Origin: Prevotella sp. UBA2739
Lineage (GTDB): Bacteria; Bacteroidota; Bacteroidia; Bacteroidales; Bacteroidaceae
Assembly (NCBI GenBank): GCA_002353525.1
Contig: DEJV01000002.1
Location: 24,750 to 88,749, forward strand
Length of the DNA stretch: 64,000 nt
Direction of reading: 5' to 3'
In this document: piece by piece, positions 25,208 through 35,148 of the stretch
Numbering within the stretch: the first letter of the stretch is position 1
Layout: each line of letters begins with the position of its first letter
Position numbers and translations under genes: made by a program
The notes under the pieces: model-generated
Seen by the model: the letters and a program-made list of their open reading frames with translations, nothing else
Told to the model about the DNA's origin: nothing
The model's database searches: none

Positions 25208-26299
25208 ATGGCAGAAGAAAAAGAAGTTGTATTGATGAAAGGCAACGAGGCTATTGCCCGTGCTGCCATCCGTTGTGGCGTTGATGGATATTTTGGCTAT
25301 CCCATCACACCACAGAGTGAGGTAATTGAGACACTTGCCGAATTAAAACCATGGGAAACTACCGGTATGCAGGTGGTGCAAGCTGAGAGTGAACTTGCAA
25401 GTATCTATATGGTTTATGGCGCTGCCGGAGCAGGTAAGCGTGCCATGACCTCATCGTCGAGTCCTGGCATAGCCCTGATGCAAGAGGGTATCACCTACAT
25501 GGCCGGCGCTGAGCTTCCTGGTGTCTTTGTCAATGTCCAGCGTGGCGGTCCTGGTCTGGGTACTATCCAGCCTTCACAAGGTGACTATTTCCAGGCAACT
25601 CGTGGCGGTGGTAACGGTGACTACCAGGTCATTTGTCTTGCTCCTGCCAGCGTACAGGAAATGGCTGATTTTGTTGATTTGGCTTTTGAGCTCGCCTTCA
25701 AATATCGTAATCCCGCTATGATCCTTTCTGATGGTGTGATTGGCCAGATGATGGAGAAGGTGGTTCTGCCTCCGTTTAAGCCACGTCGCAGTGATGAGGA
25801 AATCGAACGCGAATGTCCATGGGCTTCTACTGGTTTCAACAAGAAGTACAAGAAAGAGCGTTCTATTGTGACCTCTCTTGAGCTGAAACCGGAAGTGATG
25901 GAACAGCGCAATTTGCACTTACAGAGGAAATATGCAGAGATAGAAGCCAATGAAGTGCGTTATGAGATGCAGCAGATGGACGATGCTGAGTATATGATTG
26001 TGGCATTTGGTTCTGCTGCCCGTATAGCAGAGAAATCAATAGAGTTGGCTCGTGAGCAAGGCATTAAGGTGGGATTGTTCCGTCCCATCACCTTGTGGCC
26101 GTTCCCCACAAAGGAGATTGCCGCTATGGCAAAGGGAAAGAAGGGCGTGCTGGTAGCAGAGATTAACGCTGGTCAGATGGTACAGGATGTGCGCCTGGCT
26201 ATCAACGGTGCCGTTCCTGTAGAGCAGTTCGGTCGTCTGGGTGGTATCGTTCCTGATCCCGAAGAGATTGTTGAAGCATTGAAAACTAAATTGATGTAA
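25208..26299 (+). CDS. 2-oxoacid:ferredoxin oxidoreductase alpha subunit (VorB/KorA type)
   Basis: 363 residues. MKGNEAIARAAIRCGVDGYF and GYPITPQSEVIE are typical of the pyrimidine-binding domain of this family, and ESELASIYMVYGAAGAGKRA follows. AFGSAARIAEKSI and GLFRPITLWPFP mark the C-terminal domain. With the beta, gamma and delta subunits it oxidatively decarboxylates a 2-oxoacid to acyl-CoA, reducing ferredoxin. The substrate (2-oxoglutarate or branched-chain oxoacid) cannot be fixed by eye. Order here: delta-alpha-beta-gamma. Confidence 0.85.
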   Translation: MAEEKEVVLMKGNEAIARAAIRCGVDGYFGYPITPQSEVIETLAELKPWETTGMQVVQAESELASIYMVYGAAGAGKRAMTSSSSPGIALMQEGITYMAGAELPGVFVNVQRGGPGLGTIQPSQGDYFQATRGGGNGDYQVICLAPASVQEMADFVDLAFELAFKYRNPAMILSDGVIGQMMEKVVLPPFKPRRSDEEIERECPWASTGFNKKYKKERSIVTSLELKPEVMEQRNLHLQRKYAEIEANEVRYEMQQMDDAEYMIVAFGSAARIAEKSIELAREQGIKVGLFRPITLWPFPTKEIAAMAKGKKGVLVAEINAGQMVQDVRLAINGAVPVEQFGRLGGIVPDPEEIVEALKTKLM

Positions 26300-26303
26300 G
26301 GCC

Positions 26304-27074
26304 ATGGAAGAGAACAAAATCATTGCACCAGAGAATCTGGTATATAAGAAGCCGACTTTGTTGAATGACAACAACATGCACTACTGTCCCGGTTGCTCGC
26401 ATGGTGTGGTTCATAAGTTGATTGCTGAGGTCATCGAAGAGATGGGCCTGACCGAGAAGGCCGTTGGCGTGAGCCCCGTAGGTTGCGCCGTGTTCGCTTA
26501 CAATTATATCGACATCGACTGGCAGGAGGCTGCCCACGGACGTGCACCCGCAATTGCCACCGGTATCAAGCGCGTATGGCCCGACCGTCTTGTGTTCACC
26601 TATCAGGGCGACGGCGACCTGGCCTGCATCGGTACTTGCGAGACCATTCATGCGCTGAACCGTGGCGAGAACATTGTCATCATCTTTGTCAACAATGCCA
26701 TTTATGGTATGACAGGTGGACAGATGGCTCCCACAACCCTTATTGGTCAGAAGACTTCTACGTGTCCTTATGGTCGTGATCCCAAACTGCATGGCTATCC
26801 CCTGAAGATTGCTGATATAGCAGCAGGATTAGAAGGTACTTGCTATGTCACACGTCAGTCGGTAGAGAGTGTCGGTAGTATTCTCAAAGCAAAGAAAGCC
26901 ATACGTAAGGCTTTTCAGGCATCGATGGAAGGTAAAGGCTCGTCGCTTGTAGAATTTGTCTCTACATGTAACAGCGGTTGGAAACTATCACCTGTGAAAG
27001 CCTATGAATGGATGAAGGAGAACATGATACCCTTCTATCCCAAAGGAGACCTCAAAGATACAACGAACCTTTAA
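26304..27074 (+). CDS. 2-oxoacid:ferredoxin oxidoreductase beta subunit (TPP-binding)
   Basis: 256 residues. CPGCSHGVVH near the N-terminus and GVSPVGCAVF are conserved in beta subunits. GDGDLACIGTCE followed by IIFVNNAIYGMTGGQM is the thiamine-diphosphate and Mg2+ site (GDGD...NN). The start is 4 bp after the alpha stop. It forms the catalytic core with the alpha subunit in the cytoplasm. Confidence 0.9.
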   Translation: MEENKIIAPENLVYKKPTLLNDNNMHYCPGCSHGVVHKLIAEVIEEMGLTEKAVGVSPVGCAVFAYNYIDIDWQEAAHGRAPAIATGIKRVWPDRLVFTYQGDGDLACIGTCETIHALNRGENIVIIFVNNAIYGMTGGQMAPTTLIGQKTSTCPYGRDPKLHGYPLKIADIAAGLEGTCYVTRQSVESVGSILKAKKAIRKAFQASMEGKGSSLVEFVSTCNSGWKLSPVKAYEWMKENMIPFYPKGDLKDTTNL

Positions 27075-27086
27075 TTCAGAAACGCA

Positions 27087-27629
27087 ATGAAAAAAGAAAT
27101 AATTATTTCAGGTTTCGGTGGTCAGGGCGTACTCTCGATGGGTAAGATTCTGGCTTATTCGGGACTGATGGAAAATAAAGAGGTGACTTGGATGCCTGCC
27201 TATGGACCCGAGCAGCGTGGTGGTACGGCCAACGTGACAGTCATTGTCAGCGACAGCCGTATTTCGTCACCTATTCTTAGTAAGTATGATGTGGCCATCG
27301 TTCTTAATCAGCCTTCCCTCGAGAAATTCGAGCCGAAACTGAAGCCGGGTGGCATCCTCATCTACGATAGCAACGGTATCATTAATCCTCCTACACGTAC
27401 CGACATCGAGATCTATCGCATTGACGCTATGCAGAAGGCTGTAGAGATGAAGAATGCCAAAATCTTCAATATGATTGTCCTCGGTGCCATGCTTAAGGTA
27501 TGTCCCGTAGTAGGAGAGGGTGGTGTTGAAAAAGCACTCTACAAGACACTTCCCGAGCGTCATCATGCTCTCATCCCGCTGAACATGGAAGCCATTAAAG
27601 CTGGTAAGGAAATTATTGAGAAGCTCTGA
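27087..27629 (+). CDS. 2-oxoacid:ferredoxin oxidoreductase gamma subunit
   Basis: 180 residues. SGFGGQGVLSMGKILAYSG at the N-terminus and WMPAYGPEQRGGTANV are the conserved gamma-subunit motifs for CoA and subunit contacts. It is the last gene of the operon, 12 bp after the beta subunit, and is followed by a strong terminator. Confidence 0.9.
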   Translation: MKKEIIISGFGGQGVLSMGKILAYSGLMENKEVTWMPAYGPEQRGGTANVTVIVSDSRISSPILSKYDVAIVLNQPSLEKFEPKLKPGGILIYDSNGIINPPTRTDIEIYRIDAMQKAVEMKNAKIFNMIVLGAMLKVCPVVGEGGVEKALYKTLPERHHALIPLNMEAIKAGKEIIEKL

Positions 27630-27662
27630 CACTCAGTGTGTCTGAATGAGTAATAAAAAGAA

Positions 27663-27704
27663 GCCGCCTCCGCATTCCAGATATGTGGAGGCGGCCTTTT
27701 TTTT
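27663..27704 (+). terminator. strong rho-independent terminator of the oxidoreductase operon
   Basis: GCCGCCTCCGCAT (27663-27675) pairs with ATGTGGAGGCGGC (27683-27695), a 13-bp stem with one G-T pair and a 7-nt loop. Eight T follow (27697-27704). Confidence 0.95.
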
Positions 27705-27747
27705 GTGCCATCTGAAAGCAGGATGATGAAAAAAGTCTATACTATTG

Positions 27748-27778
27748 TTGGGGCTTTAACTTTTTTTCCGTATCTTTA
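27748..27778 (+). promoter_or_regulatory. promoter of the S9 peptidase gene
   Basis: TTG (27748-27750) and TATCTTTA (27771-27778) are 20 bp apart. The -7 box ends in A instead of G. The start point would be about 25 nt before the ATG at 27809. Confidence 0.45.
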
Positions 27779-27808
27779 CAAGCAAAATCGAAAAAATACC
27801 TGCTAAAT

Positions 27809-30586
27809 ATGAAAAGACTATTGATTTCGATGGCCCTGATAACGGCCATTTCAGCAACTTCCACCGCACAAAAGAAGCCTCTCGACCATAGCGTCTACGA
27901 CGGCTGGCAGAGCGTGGCGGCACCTGTGGTTTCGACCCATGGAAACTATGTGGCCTACCAAGTGAATCCCCAAGAGGGCGACGGCACCTTGGTGATTCAT
28001 CCGCGAAAGGGTAGAGACTTGGTGGTAGAGCGCGGAAAGCAATTGGTGATTACTCCCGACGAGCAGTGGGCGCTGTGCCTGATCAAACCGCTATTCAAGG
28101 ATACGCGGCAGGGAAAAATCAAGAAATGGAAGGAAGACAAAATGCCCAAGGATACACTGGCCATCATCCGGCTGGCAACAGGGCAAGTGACAAAGATACC
28201 CGCTGTGGCATCTTACAAAATGGGCAGAAAAGCCAATGCCACGGTGGCATGGCTGACGGCCGATACGACGTATATTCCCAAAAAGGAGCGTAGCAACAAG
28301 AATGTTGGCCACGCACTGTTTATCAGGCAGCTGAATACGGGCGTTACCGACACACTGCGCCACGTGAGCAGTTACCAGTGGGACAAATACGGTCAGCACC
28401 TGGCTTACCTGACAAAAGAGAAAAAAGACAGCATGACGGTTGGAATCTATTCTGCCCAGACGCAAAAGGCGCAGGTGCTAGGCAGTAAAGAGCGGTTCTA
28501 CTCGTTGCCCTCGTTCGACGAGGAGGGCACGCAGATGCTGTGGCTTGCAGCCAACGACACGTTGTCATCGGGCAGCAAGCACTGCGAGATGTACTACATG
28601 CGGACCGACGGCACTGCCCCAGAGCGGCTGGTAGCTCTTGCCGACATGAAGAATCTGCCTAAAGGATGGGGACTTACCGAGAACAGTTCGCCCTATTTCA
28701 GCCATAACGGCCAGCGCATTTTTGCGGGTGTGGCGAAATACACAGCACCGAAGGACACAACGTTGGTACCCTTCGAAACAGCAGGTCTTGACATCTGGAA
28801 CTGGGATGCGCCAGAAATACCTCCCATGATGAAATCGAACCTGCAAAACGATCTGAAGCGGACCTATCTGGCAGTATGGCAGCGCGACAGCCGTCAACTG
28901 GTGCCGCTCACCATGTCGAAGTATGACCGCGTGCGCACCGTTAACCGTGGTGATGCCACTTATGCCCTTTCGACCGATGGTACAGAGACCGTAGTGGAGA
29001 CCCAATGGAACATGAACAATCGGGAGAAAGTGTCAATCGTAGATTTAGCCACGGGCACTCGTAAGTTAATTACAGAAGGTGTGATCAGCCGTGTGACTCC
29101 TTCACCCGAAGGCAGGTTTGTGGCATGGTACGACATGAACCGCCAGCAGTGGTATGTCTATGATGTGGCCAGTGGCGAGACGAGAGATGTTACCTCGGCT
29201 GCAGGCGTAAACTTCTGGGACGAAGAAGACGATCACCCCATGCTGAAGTCACCCTACGGAATGGCCGGATGGAGCCAGGGCGATGACTACCTCTATGTAT
29301 ACGACCGCTATGATATCTGGAAGATTCCAGCCCAGGGAGGGAACCCTGTTTGTCTTACTGCAGGCAACGGTCGCAAACAGAACCTCACCTATCGTTATAT
29401 AAACACCAAGCACGACGATGCGGCACGCTATATTGAGCCGAAAGAGTTGATGCTACTGAGTGTTTTCGATAATGCCAGCAAAATGAACGGTTATGCAACG
29501 GTAAGTGCCGCCAAGGCAGCCACGCCAAGGCAACTGGCTCTGGGAGGCTGGTCGTATAGCAACCTGATGAAGGCTGAGAAAGCACCGGTATATGTTTACC
29601 AGAAGGGTAACTTTGAGCACCCCATGGACCTGTATGTGACCAATCGTGTGGGAGGTAAAGAGCAGAAGCTGAGTGCCATCAACCCTCAGCAGAAAGAGTA
29701 TAACTGGGGAACGGCCGAACTGTATCAGTGGACAGCCTATGATGGAACCAAACTGGATGGAATACTATACAAACCCGAGGATTTTGATGAGACAAAGAAG
29801 TACCCGGTGATGATTTATTTCTATGAGAAACGCTCGGAGTCACTTTATAGTTATGTGATGCCGCAGCCCTCATGGTCGACAGTGAATCTGGCGTTCTATA
29901 CCAGCAGGGGCTACGTGGTGTTTGTACCTGATATCGTCTATCCACTTGATGGACTGCCTGGCGAGGCGGCGTACAACTGCATCTGCAGTGGAGCCGAGTC
30001 GCTCACTAAATACCCTTGGATAGATAAAGACAACATGGCCATTCAAGGTCAGTCGTGGGGCGGTTATCAGGTGGCCTATCTTATTGCACGCACCCATATG
30101 TTTAAGGCCGCAGGCGCAGGTGCCCCTGTCTCGAACATGACCAGTGCCTATGGAGGCATCCGTTGGGAGAGCGGTATGAGCCGTCAGTTCCAATATGAGC
30201 AAACGCAGAGCCGTGTGGGCAAGAACCTGTGGGATGGGCTAGACCTCTATCTGAAGAACTCTTGTCTCTTCTCGCTGCCCAACGTACAGACGCCCGTGCT
30301 CATCATGCACAACGATGCTGACGGCGCTGTGCCCTGGTATCAGGGAATAGAAATGTTCATGGGACTGCGCCGACTGCAGAAGCCTGCTTGGTTGTTGCAA
30401 TATAATAACGAGGCACACAACCTAAAGGAACGTCGCAATCGCAAGGATCTGACCATACGCATGCAGCAGTTCTTCGACCATTATCTGAAAGGTGCGCCCG
30501 AACCTGCATGGATGAAGTATGGTGTGCCCGCAACACGTAAAGGACAATATTTTGGATTAGAAAATGCAAGTGAATATGAAGAGTAA
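27809..30586 (+). CDS. secreted S9-family (prolyl oligopeptidase/DPP-like) serine peptidase
   Basis: 925 residues. The signal peptide (MKRLLISMALITAISATSTAQ) is followed by a beta-propeller of about 550 residues and a C-terminal alpha/beta-hydrolase domain. The catalytic residues are all visible: Ser in GQSWGGYQ (about 747), Asp in HNDADGAVP (about 836) and His in NNEAHNL (about 867). These peptidases act on peptides in the periplasm. The length is usual for the large Bacteroidales S9 proteins. The stop overlaps the start of the next ORF by 23 bp, suggesting coupling. Confidence 0.9.
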   Translation: MKRLLISMALITAISATSTAQKKPLDHSVYDGWQSVAAPVVSTHGNYVAYQVNPQEGDGTLVIHPRKGRDLVVERGKQLVITPDEQWALCLIKPLFKDTRQGKIKKWKEDKMPKDTLAIIRLATGQVTKIPAVASYKMGRKANATVAWLTADTTYIPKKERSNKNVGHALFIRQLNTGVTDTLRHVSSYQWDKYGQHLAYLTKEKKDSMTVGIYSAQTQKAQVLGSKERFYSLPSFDEEGTQMLWLAANDTLSSGSKHCEMYYMRTDGTAPERLVALADMKNLPKGWGLTENSSPYFSHNGQRIFAGVAKYTAPKDTTLVPFETAGLDIWNWDAPEIPPMMKSNLQNDLKRTYLAVWQRDSRQLVPLTMSKYDRVRTVNRGDATYALSTDGTETVVETQWNMNNREKVSIVDLATGTRKLITEGVISRVTPSPEGRFVAWYDMNRQQWYVYDVASGETRDVTSAAGVNFWDEEDDHPMLKSPYGMAGWSQGDDYLYVYDRYDIWKIPAQGGNPVCLTAGNGRKQNLTYRYINTKHDDAARYIEPKELMLLSVFDNASKMNGYATVSAAKAATPRQLALGGWSYSNLMKAEKAPVYVYQKGNFEHPMDLYVTNRVGGKEQKLSAINPQQKEYNWGTAELYQWTAYDGTKLDGILYKPEDFDETKKYPVMIYFYEKRSESLYSYVMPQPSWSTVNLAFYTSRGYVVFVPDIVYPLDGLPGEAAYNCICSGAESLTKYPWIDKDNMAIQGQSWGGYQVAYLIARTHMFKAAGAGAPVSNMTSAYGGIRWESGMSRQFQYEQTQSRVGKNLWDGLDLYLKNSCLFSLPNVQTPVLIMHNDADGAVPWYQGIEMFMGLRRLQKPAWLLQYNNEAHNLKERRNRKDLTIRMQQFFDHYLKGAPEPAWMKYGVPATRKGQYFGLENASEYEE

Positions 30587-33200
30587 GGTGATGAATGGTG
30601 GTAGTTGGGTGATGATGAAGAGTGCCGTGGCGCTGGTGAGCCTGCTGTTGGTGGCGGCCCTTCCTGCCGATGCTGCCCGGAAAGTGAGAAAGAAAGTTAA
30701 GCCGGCGGTTGTGGCGAAGCCAGATACGATGCAGCAGGTGTTTATTTATTCGCCCGACGAGAAGAGCGGACTGCATGCAGCCTGGCTCGACAGCACACAG
30801 ACATGGCGCCATATAGGTCAGCTCTGTGCCAGTGACTATTCGAAATGGGGTAGTGAGAAACGCATGTACCACCCTTATGTGATACGTGCTAACGACGGTA
30901 CCTGGCGGGCAGTATGGCAGCTTAACGACTATGCACCCACGTTTGCGGCAGCTTATAGTGACGACCTGGTGACGTGGCGTCCGCAAGACTATCCGCCCAT
31001 GTCGGTGCAGGGGGTACTGAGCCCGGTTATATTTAAGGTGAAAAGCGACGATCCCATGAAAGAGAAGTTCATGGTGTTTTTTCAGACTAAAGACGGGCAG
31101 TACCGTTCGACATTAGCCTCGAATGATTTCCGGCATTTTGCTGCTGATAAAATGGCGGGCGAACATGTGGCCGACATGATAGCCAAGAACAGTCTGCTGA
31201 ACGACACGGTAGAGATTGATAGCCGATGCTACAGTGGAGAAATTTTCCGGCTGAAACCCAGCGAGTTGAAGAATCTCATGGAGTTCCACCGTCAGCAGGC
31301 AGAACTCAACAAGCGCTACGCTGAGACCATGAACGACGACGCTTCACGCTATAGAGGTTTGAAAGCTGTTGAGGCTACGCTGACTGTGCAGCCAGATCAG
31401 CAAAAGCAAATCAGCGACAAACTGTTGGGTGTGTTCTTTGAAGATATTAGCTATGCTGCCGATGGCGGCCTCTATGCCGAGTTGGTGCAGAACCGCGATT
31501 TCGAGTATACACCTCGCGACCATCGTGGATGGAATAGCGCTACGGCCTGGAGCACATCTGGCGGCAGCATCGATATCCGTACGGAGAATCCTCTCAGTGC
31601 AGTCAATAGCCATTATGCTGTACTTTGTAACCAGCCTATTGTCAATGAGGGATGGGACGGAATATACGTGGAGCAGGGAAAGCGTTACGACTTCTCGATC
31701 TTTGCCCGTTGCATGGACTGCAAGAAGAAAGACCTTCTGGTGTCGGTAGTAGATGAGGTGGGCACACCTCTGGCTTCTGCAAAAATACGCATACAGGGTG
31801 GCGAATGGAAACCATATAGCATTGTCCTTCAGGCACAACGTACTTCTGCCAAAGCAAAACTGAGCGTAGCACCTCTGAAAAAAGGCAGTGTGGCCGTAGA
31901 CATGATCTCGCTGTTCCCACAAGATACGTTTAAAGGACGTAAAAACGGATTGCGCCGTGACTTGGCGGAGGCTATTGCCGATTTACACCCCAAGTTTGTG
32001 CGCTTCCCAGGAGGTTGCATGAGCCATGGCGACGGTATTGACAATATTTATCATTGGAACCACACGGTGGGGCCATTGCAGGATCGCAAGCCAGATTTTA
32101 ATATTTGGAATTATCATCAGACACGTGGCTTAGGCTTTTTCGAGTATTTCCAGTTTTGCGAGGACATCGGTGCAGAGCCATTGCCCGTGTTGGCAGCAGG
32201 TGTACCTTGCCAGAATTCCGGCCCTGATGCCAACGGATATGGCGGTCAGCAGGGAGGTATTCCTATGGATGAGATGCCAGCCTACATTGACGAACTATGT
32301 CACCTCATCGAGTGGGCCAATGGAGATCCAGCAACAAGCGAGTGGGCCAAGATGCGTGCCGATGCAGGTCATCCCGAGCCTTTCAATCTGAAGTATATCG
32401 GCATTGGCAACGAAGACATCATTTCGACCACCTTTGAGGAACGGTGCCTGATGATTTGTAAGGAGATTCGCCGCCGATATCCCGATATTCAGATTTGCGG
32501 TACGGTGGGGCCTTTCCATGCACCGTCGTCCGACTATATTGAAGGGTGGAAGTTTGCCAATGAGCATCGTGATGTGTTCGACATGGTAGACGAGCATTAC
32601 TATGAGACTACAGGTTGGTTCATGCACAATCTAGACTATTACGACAAGTACGATCGTAAAGGACCAAAAGTGTATATTGGCGAGTATGCCTCGAAGACAC
32701 GTACCCATGAGAGTGCACTTGCCGAGGCTTTGTTCCTTTGCAACGTAGAGCGCAATGGCGACATTATCGAGATGACAAGCTACGCGCCACTATTAGCAAA
32801 AGACAACCATCACAACTGGAATCCTGACATGATATATTTCTCCAACACCGATGTGAGACTGACACCCAGCTATCATACTCAGCGGCTGTTCTCCATTTAT
32901 GGTGGTAATCAGTATATTACTTCTCATCTTACTCTCCATACAGAGCAGGCTGCGGCCATTCAACACCGTGTGGCTGCTAGTTTGGTGAAAGGCTCAAAGA
33001 GTGGTAAAAAGTATCTGAAGCTAGTGAATGCATTGCCAGTGGAACTGAAGGTAGCCGTAGAGGGACTGAATATTCCGGCAGATGCCCCAATAGAATCATT
33101 CTGCGGAAATCCGAAAGATAAGGAAGTGCAGATCGAGAAAGGAGTGGCAGGCAAGAATCTGGAGTTACGCCCATATAGTGTCACTGTGATAATGATGTAG
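30564..33200 (+). CDS. secreted alpha-L-arabinofuranosidase-like enzyme (GH51 type) with N-terminal GH43-like piece
   Basis: 878 residues from the first ATG. ATGs at 30576 and 30612 are also possible, and the one at 30612 gives the cleanest signal peptide (MMKSAVALVSLLLVAALPAD). Residues of about 45-230 resemble part of a five-bladed propeller glycosidase (YHPYVIRANDGTWRAVW, TFAAAYSDDLVTWRP). From about 280 on comes a GH51-like module (LGVFFEDISYAADGGLYAEL). GIGNEDI (about 613) supplies the acid/base Glu and YIGEYAS (about 706) the nucleophile. Likely substrate: arabinose side chains of plant polysaccharides in the periplasm. The propeller part looks too short to be active. Confidence 0.8.
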   Translation: MQVNMKSKVMNGGSWVMMKSAVALVSLLLVAALPADAARKVRKKVKPAVVAKPDTMQQVFIYSPDEKSGLHAAWLDSTQTWRHIGQLCASDYSKWGSEKRMYHPYVIRANDGTWRAVWQLNDYAPTFAAAYSDDLVTWRPQDYPPMSVQGVLSPVIFKVKSDDPMKEKFMVFFQTKDGQYRSTLASNDFRHFAADKMAGEHVADMIAKNSLLNDTVEIDSRCYSGEIFRLKPSELKNLMEFHRQQAELNKRYAETMNDDASRYRGLKAVEATLTVQPDQQKQISDKLLGVFFEDISYAADGGLYAELVQNRDFEYTPRDHRGWNSATAWSTSGGSIDIRTENPLSAVNSHYAVLCNQPIVNEGWDGIYVEQGKRYDFSIFARCMDCKKKDLLVSVVDEVGTPLASAKIRIQGGEWKPYSIVLQAQRTSAKAKLSVAPLKKGSVAVDMISLFPQDTFKGRKNGLRRDLAEAIADLHPKFVRFPGGCMSHGDGIDNIYHWNHTVGPLQDRKPDFNIWNYHQTRGLGFFEYFQFCEDIGAEPLPVLAAGVPCQNSGPDANGYGGQQGGIPMDEMPAYIDELCHLIEWANGDPATSEWAKMRADAGHPEPFNLKYIGIGNEDIISTTFEERCLMICKEIRRRYPDIQICGTVGPFHAPSSDYIEGWKFANEHRDVFDMVDEHYYETTGWFMHNLDYYDKYDRKGPKVYIGEYASKTRTHESALAEALFLCNVERNGDIIEMTSYAPLLAKDNHHNWNPDMIYFSNTDVRLTPSYHTQRLFSIYGGNQYITSHLTLHTEQAAAIQHRVAASLVKGSKSGKKYLKLVNALPVELKVAVEGLNIPADAPIESFCGNPKDKEVQIEKGVAGKNLELRPYSVTVIMM

Positions 33201-33209
33201 TTGCTTGTG

Positions 33210-33773
33210 ATGTGTAAGACGGAAAAAGAAAAGATGCTTGCTGGTGAAGTCTACTCGGCAATAGACCCAGAGTTAATCAGCGAGTTGAATGCAGTACGCG
33301 ACATTGTTCATGAATACAATGCTTTGCGACCATCAGATACAGCAGGAAGATTCGCTTTGCTGAAAGGTTTGTTGGGAGATATGGCTGATGATCAAGCTAT
33401 CATCGTTCAACCATTCTTCTGTGATTATGGCAAACAGATTAAGATTGGCAGGCGATTTTTTGCTAATTTCAATTTTACCGTACTCGATGAGGCGGCCGTG
33501 ACCATTGGTGATGACTGCTTCATAGGGCCAAATGTGAGCATTTATACGGCTTGCCACAGCACAAATCCTCAAGAGCGTAACTCACGGTGCGAATGGGCGC
33601 GCCCTGTCAGCATTGGTGATAATGTGTGGATAGGTGGCAGTGTGACCATTCTCCCTGGCGTGACCATAGGTGACAATGTGACCATTGGAGCCGGTTCGGT
33701 GGTTGTCTCCGACATTCCTTCCAACTGCATTGCAGTGGGGAACCCGTGCAGGGTGATTAAAAAGATAGACTAG
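33210..33773 (+). CDS. maltose/galactoside O-acetyltransferase family (LbH) enzyme
   Basis: 187 residues from the ATG at 33210. After a helical N-terminus (KTEKEKMLAGEVYSAIDPEL, the usual start region of Maa/LacA proteins) a left-handed beta-helix follows with hexapeptide repeats (VTIGDDCFIGPNVSIYT, VSIGDNVWIGGSVTILPGV, TIGDNVTIGAGSVV). The His of TACHST is the expected catalytic residue. It transfers acetyl from acetyl-CoA to a sugar hydroxyl in the cytoplasm. It ends in a 4-bp convergent overlap with the phosphatase gene on the other strand. Confidence 0.85.
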   Translation: MCKTEKEKMLAGEVYSAIDPELISELNAVRDIVHEYNALRPSDTAGRFALLKGLLGDMADDQAIIVQPFFCDYGKQIKIGRRFFANFNFTVLDEAAVTIGDDCFIGPNVSIYTACHSTNPQERNSRCEWARPVSIGDNVWIGGSVTILPGVTIGDNVTIGAGSVVVSDIPSNCIAVGNPCRVIKKID

Positions 33774-34306
33774 ATATCTATTTCAACAATGCCACCATAC
33801 GGTGTGGAATGCTCAAAGGCGTGTTCATCTGCGGGAAAGAGACCGGCATAAACGCCAGCGCAGATGAGCACACCGCCATGAGCGAAAATGGCTACTTGCT
33901 CGTAGGGGTGTTGGCGAATCTCGTCGAGAAACGAGGCGACCCTTTCGTACATTTGCGGAAAACCCTCACCATTGGTGGTGGGTTGGCGCATAAAATCGTT
34001 AAACCACTCTTGCAGGTTTGGGTCTTTAATGTCGTCGTAACGCTGCATTTCCCAGTCACCCATGTTCATTTCCTTTAGACGAGGATCCAATGTGGGGCGT
34101 ATTCCTGGCAGGCAATAGGCTGCCAACAAGCGCGCACGGGTGAGGGGAGAACTGTATACGTGGTCGAAAGTACCGTATTTCAACAGCTTCATTCTGGTTC
34201 TTTCAGCTTCCTCTACGAAGGTGTCCCTGACAGGAACATCTGTCCATCCGTAGCATGTACCATGGGGTACATCAACGCTCGTGTGTCTTACAAAAATGAT
34301 TTTCAT
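33770..34306 (-). CDS. histidine phosphatase, likely alpha-ribazole phosphatase (CobC type)
   Basis: 178 residues. FVRHTSVDVPHGTCYG carries the RHT catalytic motif with the CobC-like YG segment. SSPLTRARLLA, EMNMGDWE and FAHGGVL complete the histidine-phosphatase fold. Its place directly downstream of cobS (20 bp) in the cobU-cobT-cobS run points to dephosphorylation of alpha-ribazole phosphate or of adenosylcobalamin-5'-phosphate. The general family is sure; the substrate follows from context. Confidence 0.8.
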   Translation of the reverse strand: MKIIFVRHTSVDVPHGTCYGWTDVPVRDTFVEEAERTRMKLLKYGTFDHVYSSPLTRARLLAAYCLPGIRPTLDPRLKEMNMGDWEMQRYDDIKDPNLQEWFNDFMRQPTTNGEGFPQMYERVASFLDEIRQHPYEQVAIFAHGGVLICAGVYAGLFPADEHAFEHSTPYGGIVEIDI

Positions 34307-34326
34307 TTTTTAGGTGGGTTCTTGTG

Positions 34327-35124
34327 TTAATACAGTTGAGCTGCTAGTGTGAGATAGAAACTAAGTTCGATGAGCAGGAACAAGGCTCCGCAGCAGTCGC
34401 CCGTATAACCGTGTAGCTTACGGTTGATAAGCATATAGAGGAAATACATCACGATGCATGGCACAAAGATAAGCGTATCCCAACGCAGCACCCCTTGTGT
34501 CGTACCTATATATAATAAAGGTATCATGGGCAGCATAGCCTGAATAAAAAGCCCAATGCCTGCCTTGATGCTAAATTTGCGATAAACAGTACGATTCTTT
34601 GCAGTTTCAGCCGTACGCGCATAAGGTAGAAACATGATAATCTGTCCGGCTAGCATTTTGCTGTATGCATCGCCCGCCAGCACCCCCAATGCCGCATAGA
34701 AAGGATTCAGTGACTGTAGCGTAAGGTAGAGTAGGGCAAAATAGAGAATCAAACCTAATACGCCGTAAGTGCCGATATGCGAGTCTTTCATGATGGTAAG
34801 GATGCGCTCGCGGTCATTACCTCCCCCACCAAAACCATCGCAGAAGTCGGCCAGTCCGTCTTCATGTAAAGCTCCGGTGATGAGCACTCGTGCTATAATG
34901 GCAAGTAACAAGGCGATAGGGAATGGAAACAACATACAACCAAAATAGATGATGGCCGCCATCACTCCGCCTGTTAGCCATCCTGCCAAAGGCCAGTATT
35001 CCACTACCGACTTATAGCACTGTTGGGGTGGCTGATGCCACCGCCAGAATGGCAGTCGGGTGAAGAATATCAAAGCTGCCCATATACGGTCGTACCATTT
35101 CGTGTTGTCTATGTTCACTTCCAT
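34327..35124 (-). CDS. cobS: adenosylcobinamide-GDP ribazoletransferase (cobalamin synthase)
   Basis: 265 residues with six to seven membrane helices. AALIFFTRLPFW near the N-terminus is the family signature, and GALHEDGLADFCDGFGGG holds the acidic metal-binding motif (HEDGLADxxDG). RERILTIMKDSHIGTYG follows, also diagnostic. It joins adenosylcobinamide-GDP and alpha-ribazole in the inner membrane. It follows cobT by 24 bp. Confidence 0.95.
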   Translation of the reverse strand: MEVNIDNTKWYDRIWAALIFFTRLPFWRWHQPPQQCYKSVVEYWPLAGWLTGGVMAAIIYFGCMLFPFPIALLLAIIARVLITGALHEDGLADFCDGFGGGGNDRERILTIMKDSHIGTYGVLGLILYFALLYLTLQSLNPFYAALGVLAGDAYSKMLAGQIIMFLPYARTAETAKNRTVYRKFSIKAGIGLFIQAMLPMIPLLYIGTTQGVLRWDTLIFVPCIVMYFLYMLINRKLHGYTGDCCGALFLLIELSFYLTLAAQLY

Positions 35125-35148
35125 AGTTATTCCTATTGCTTTAGTTTC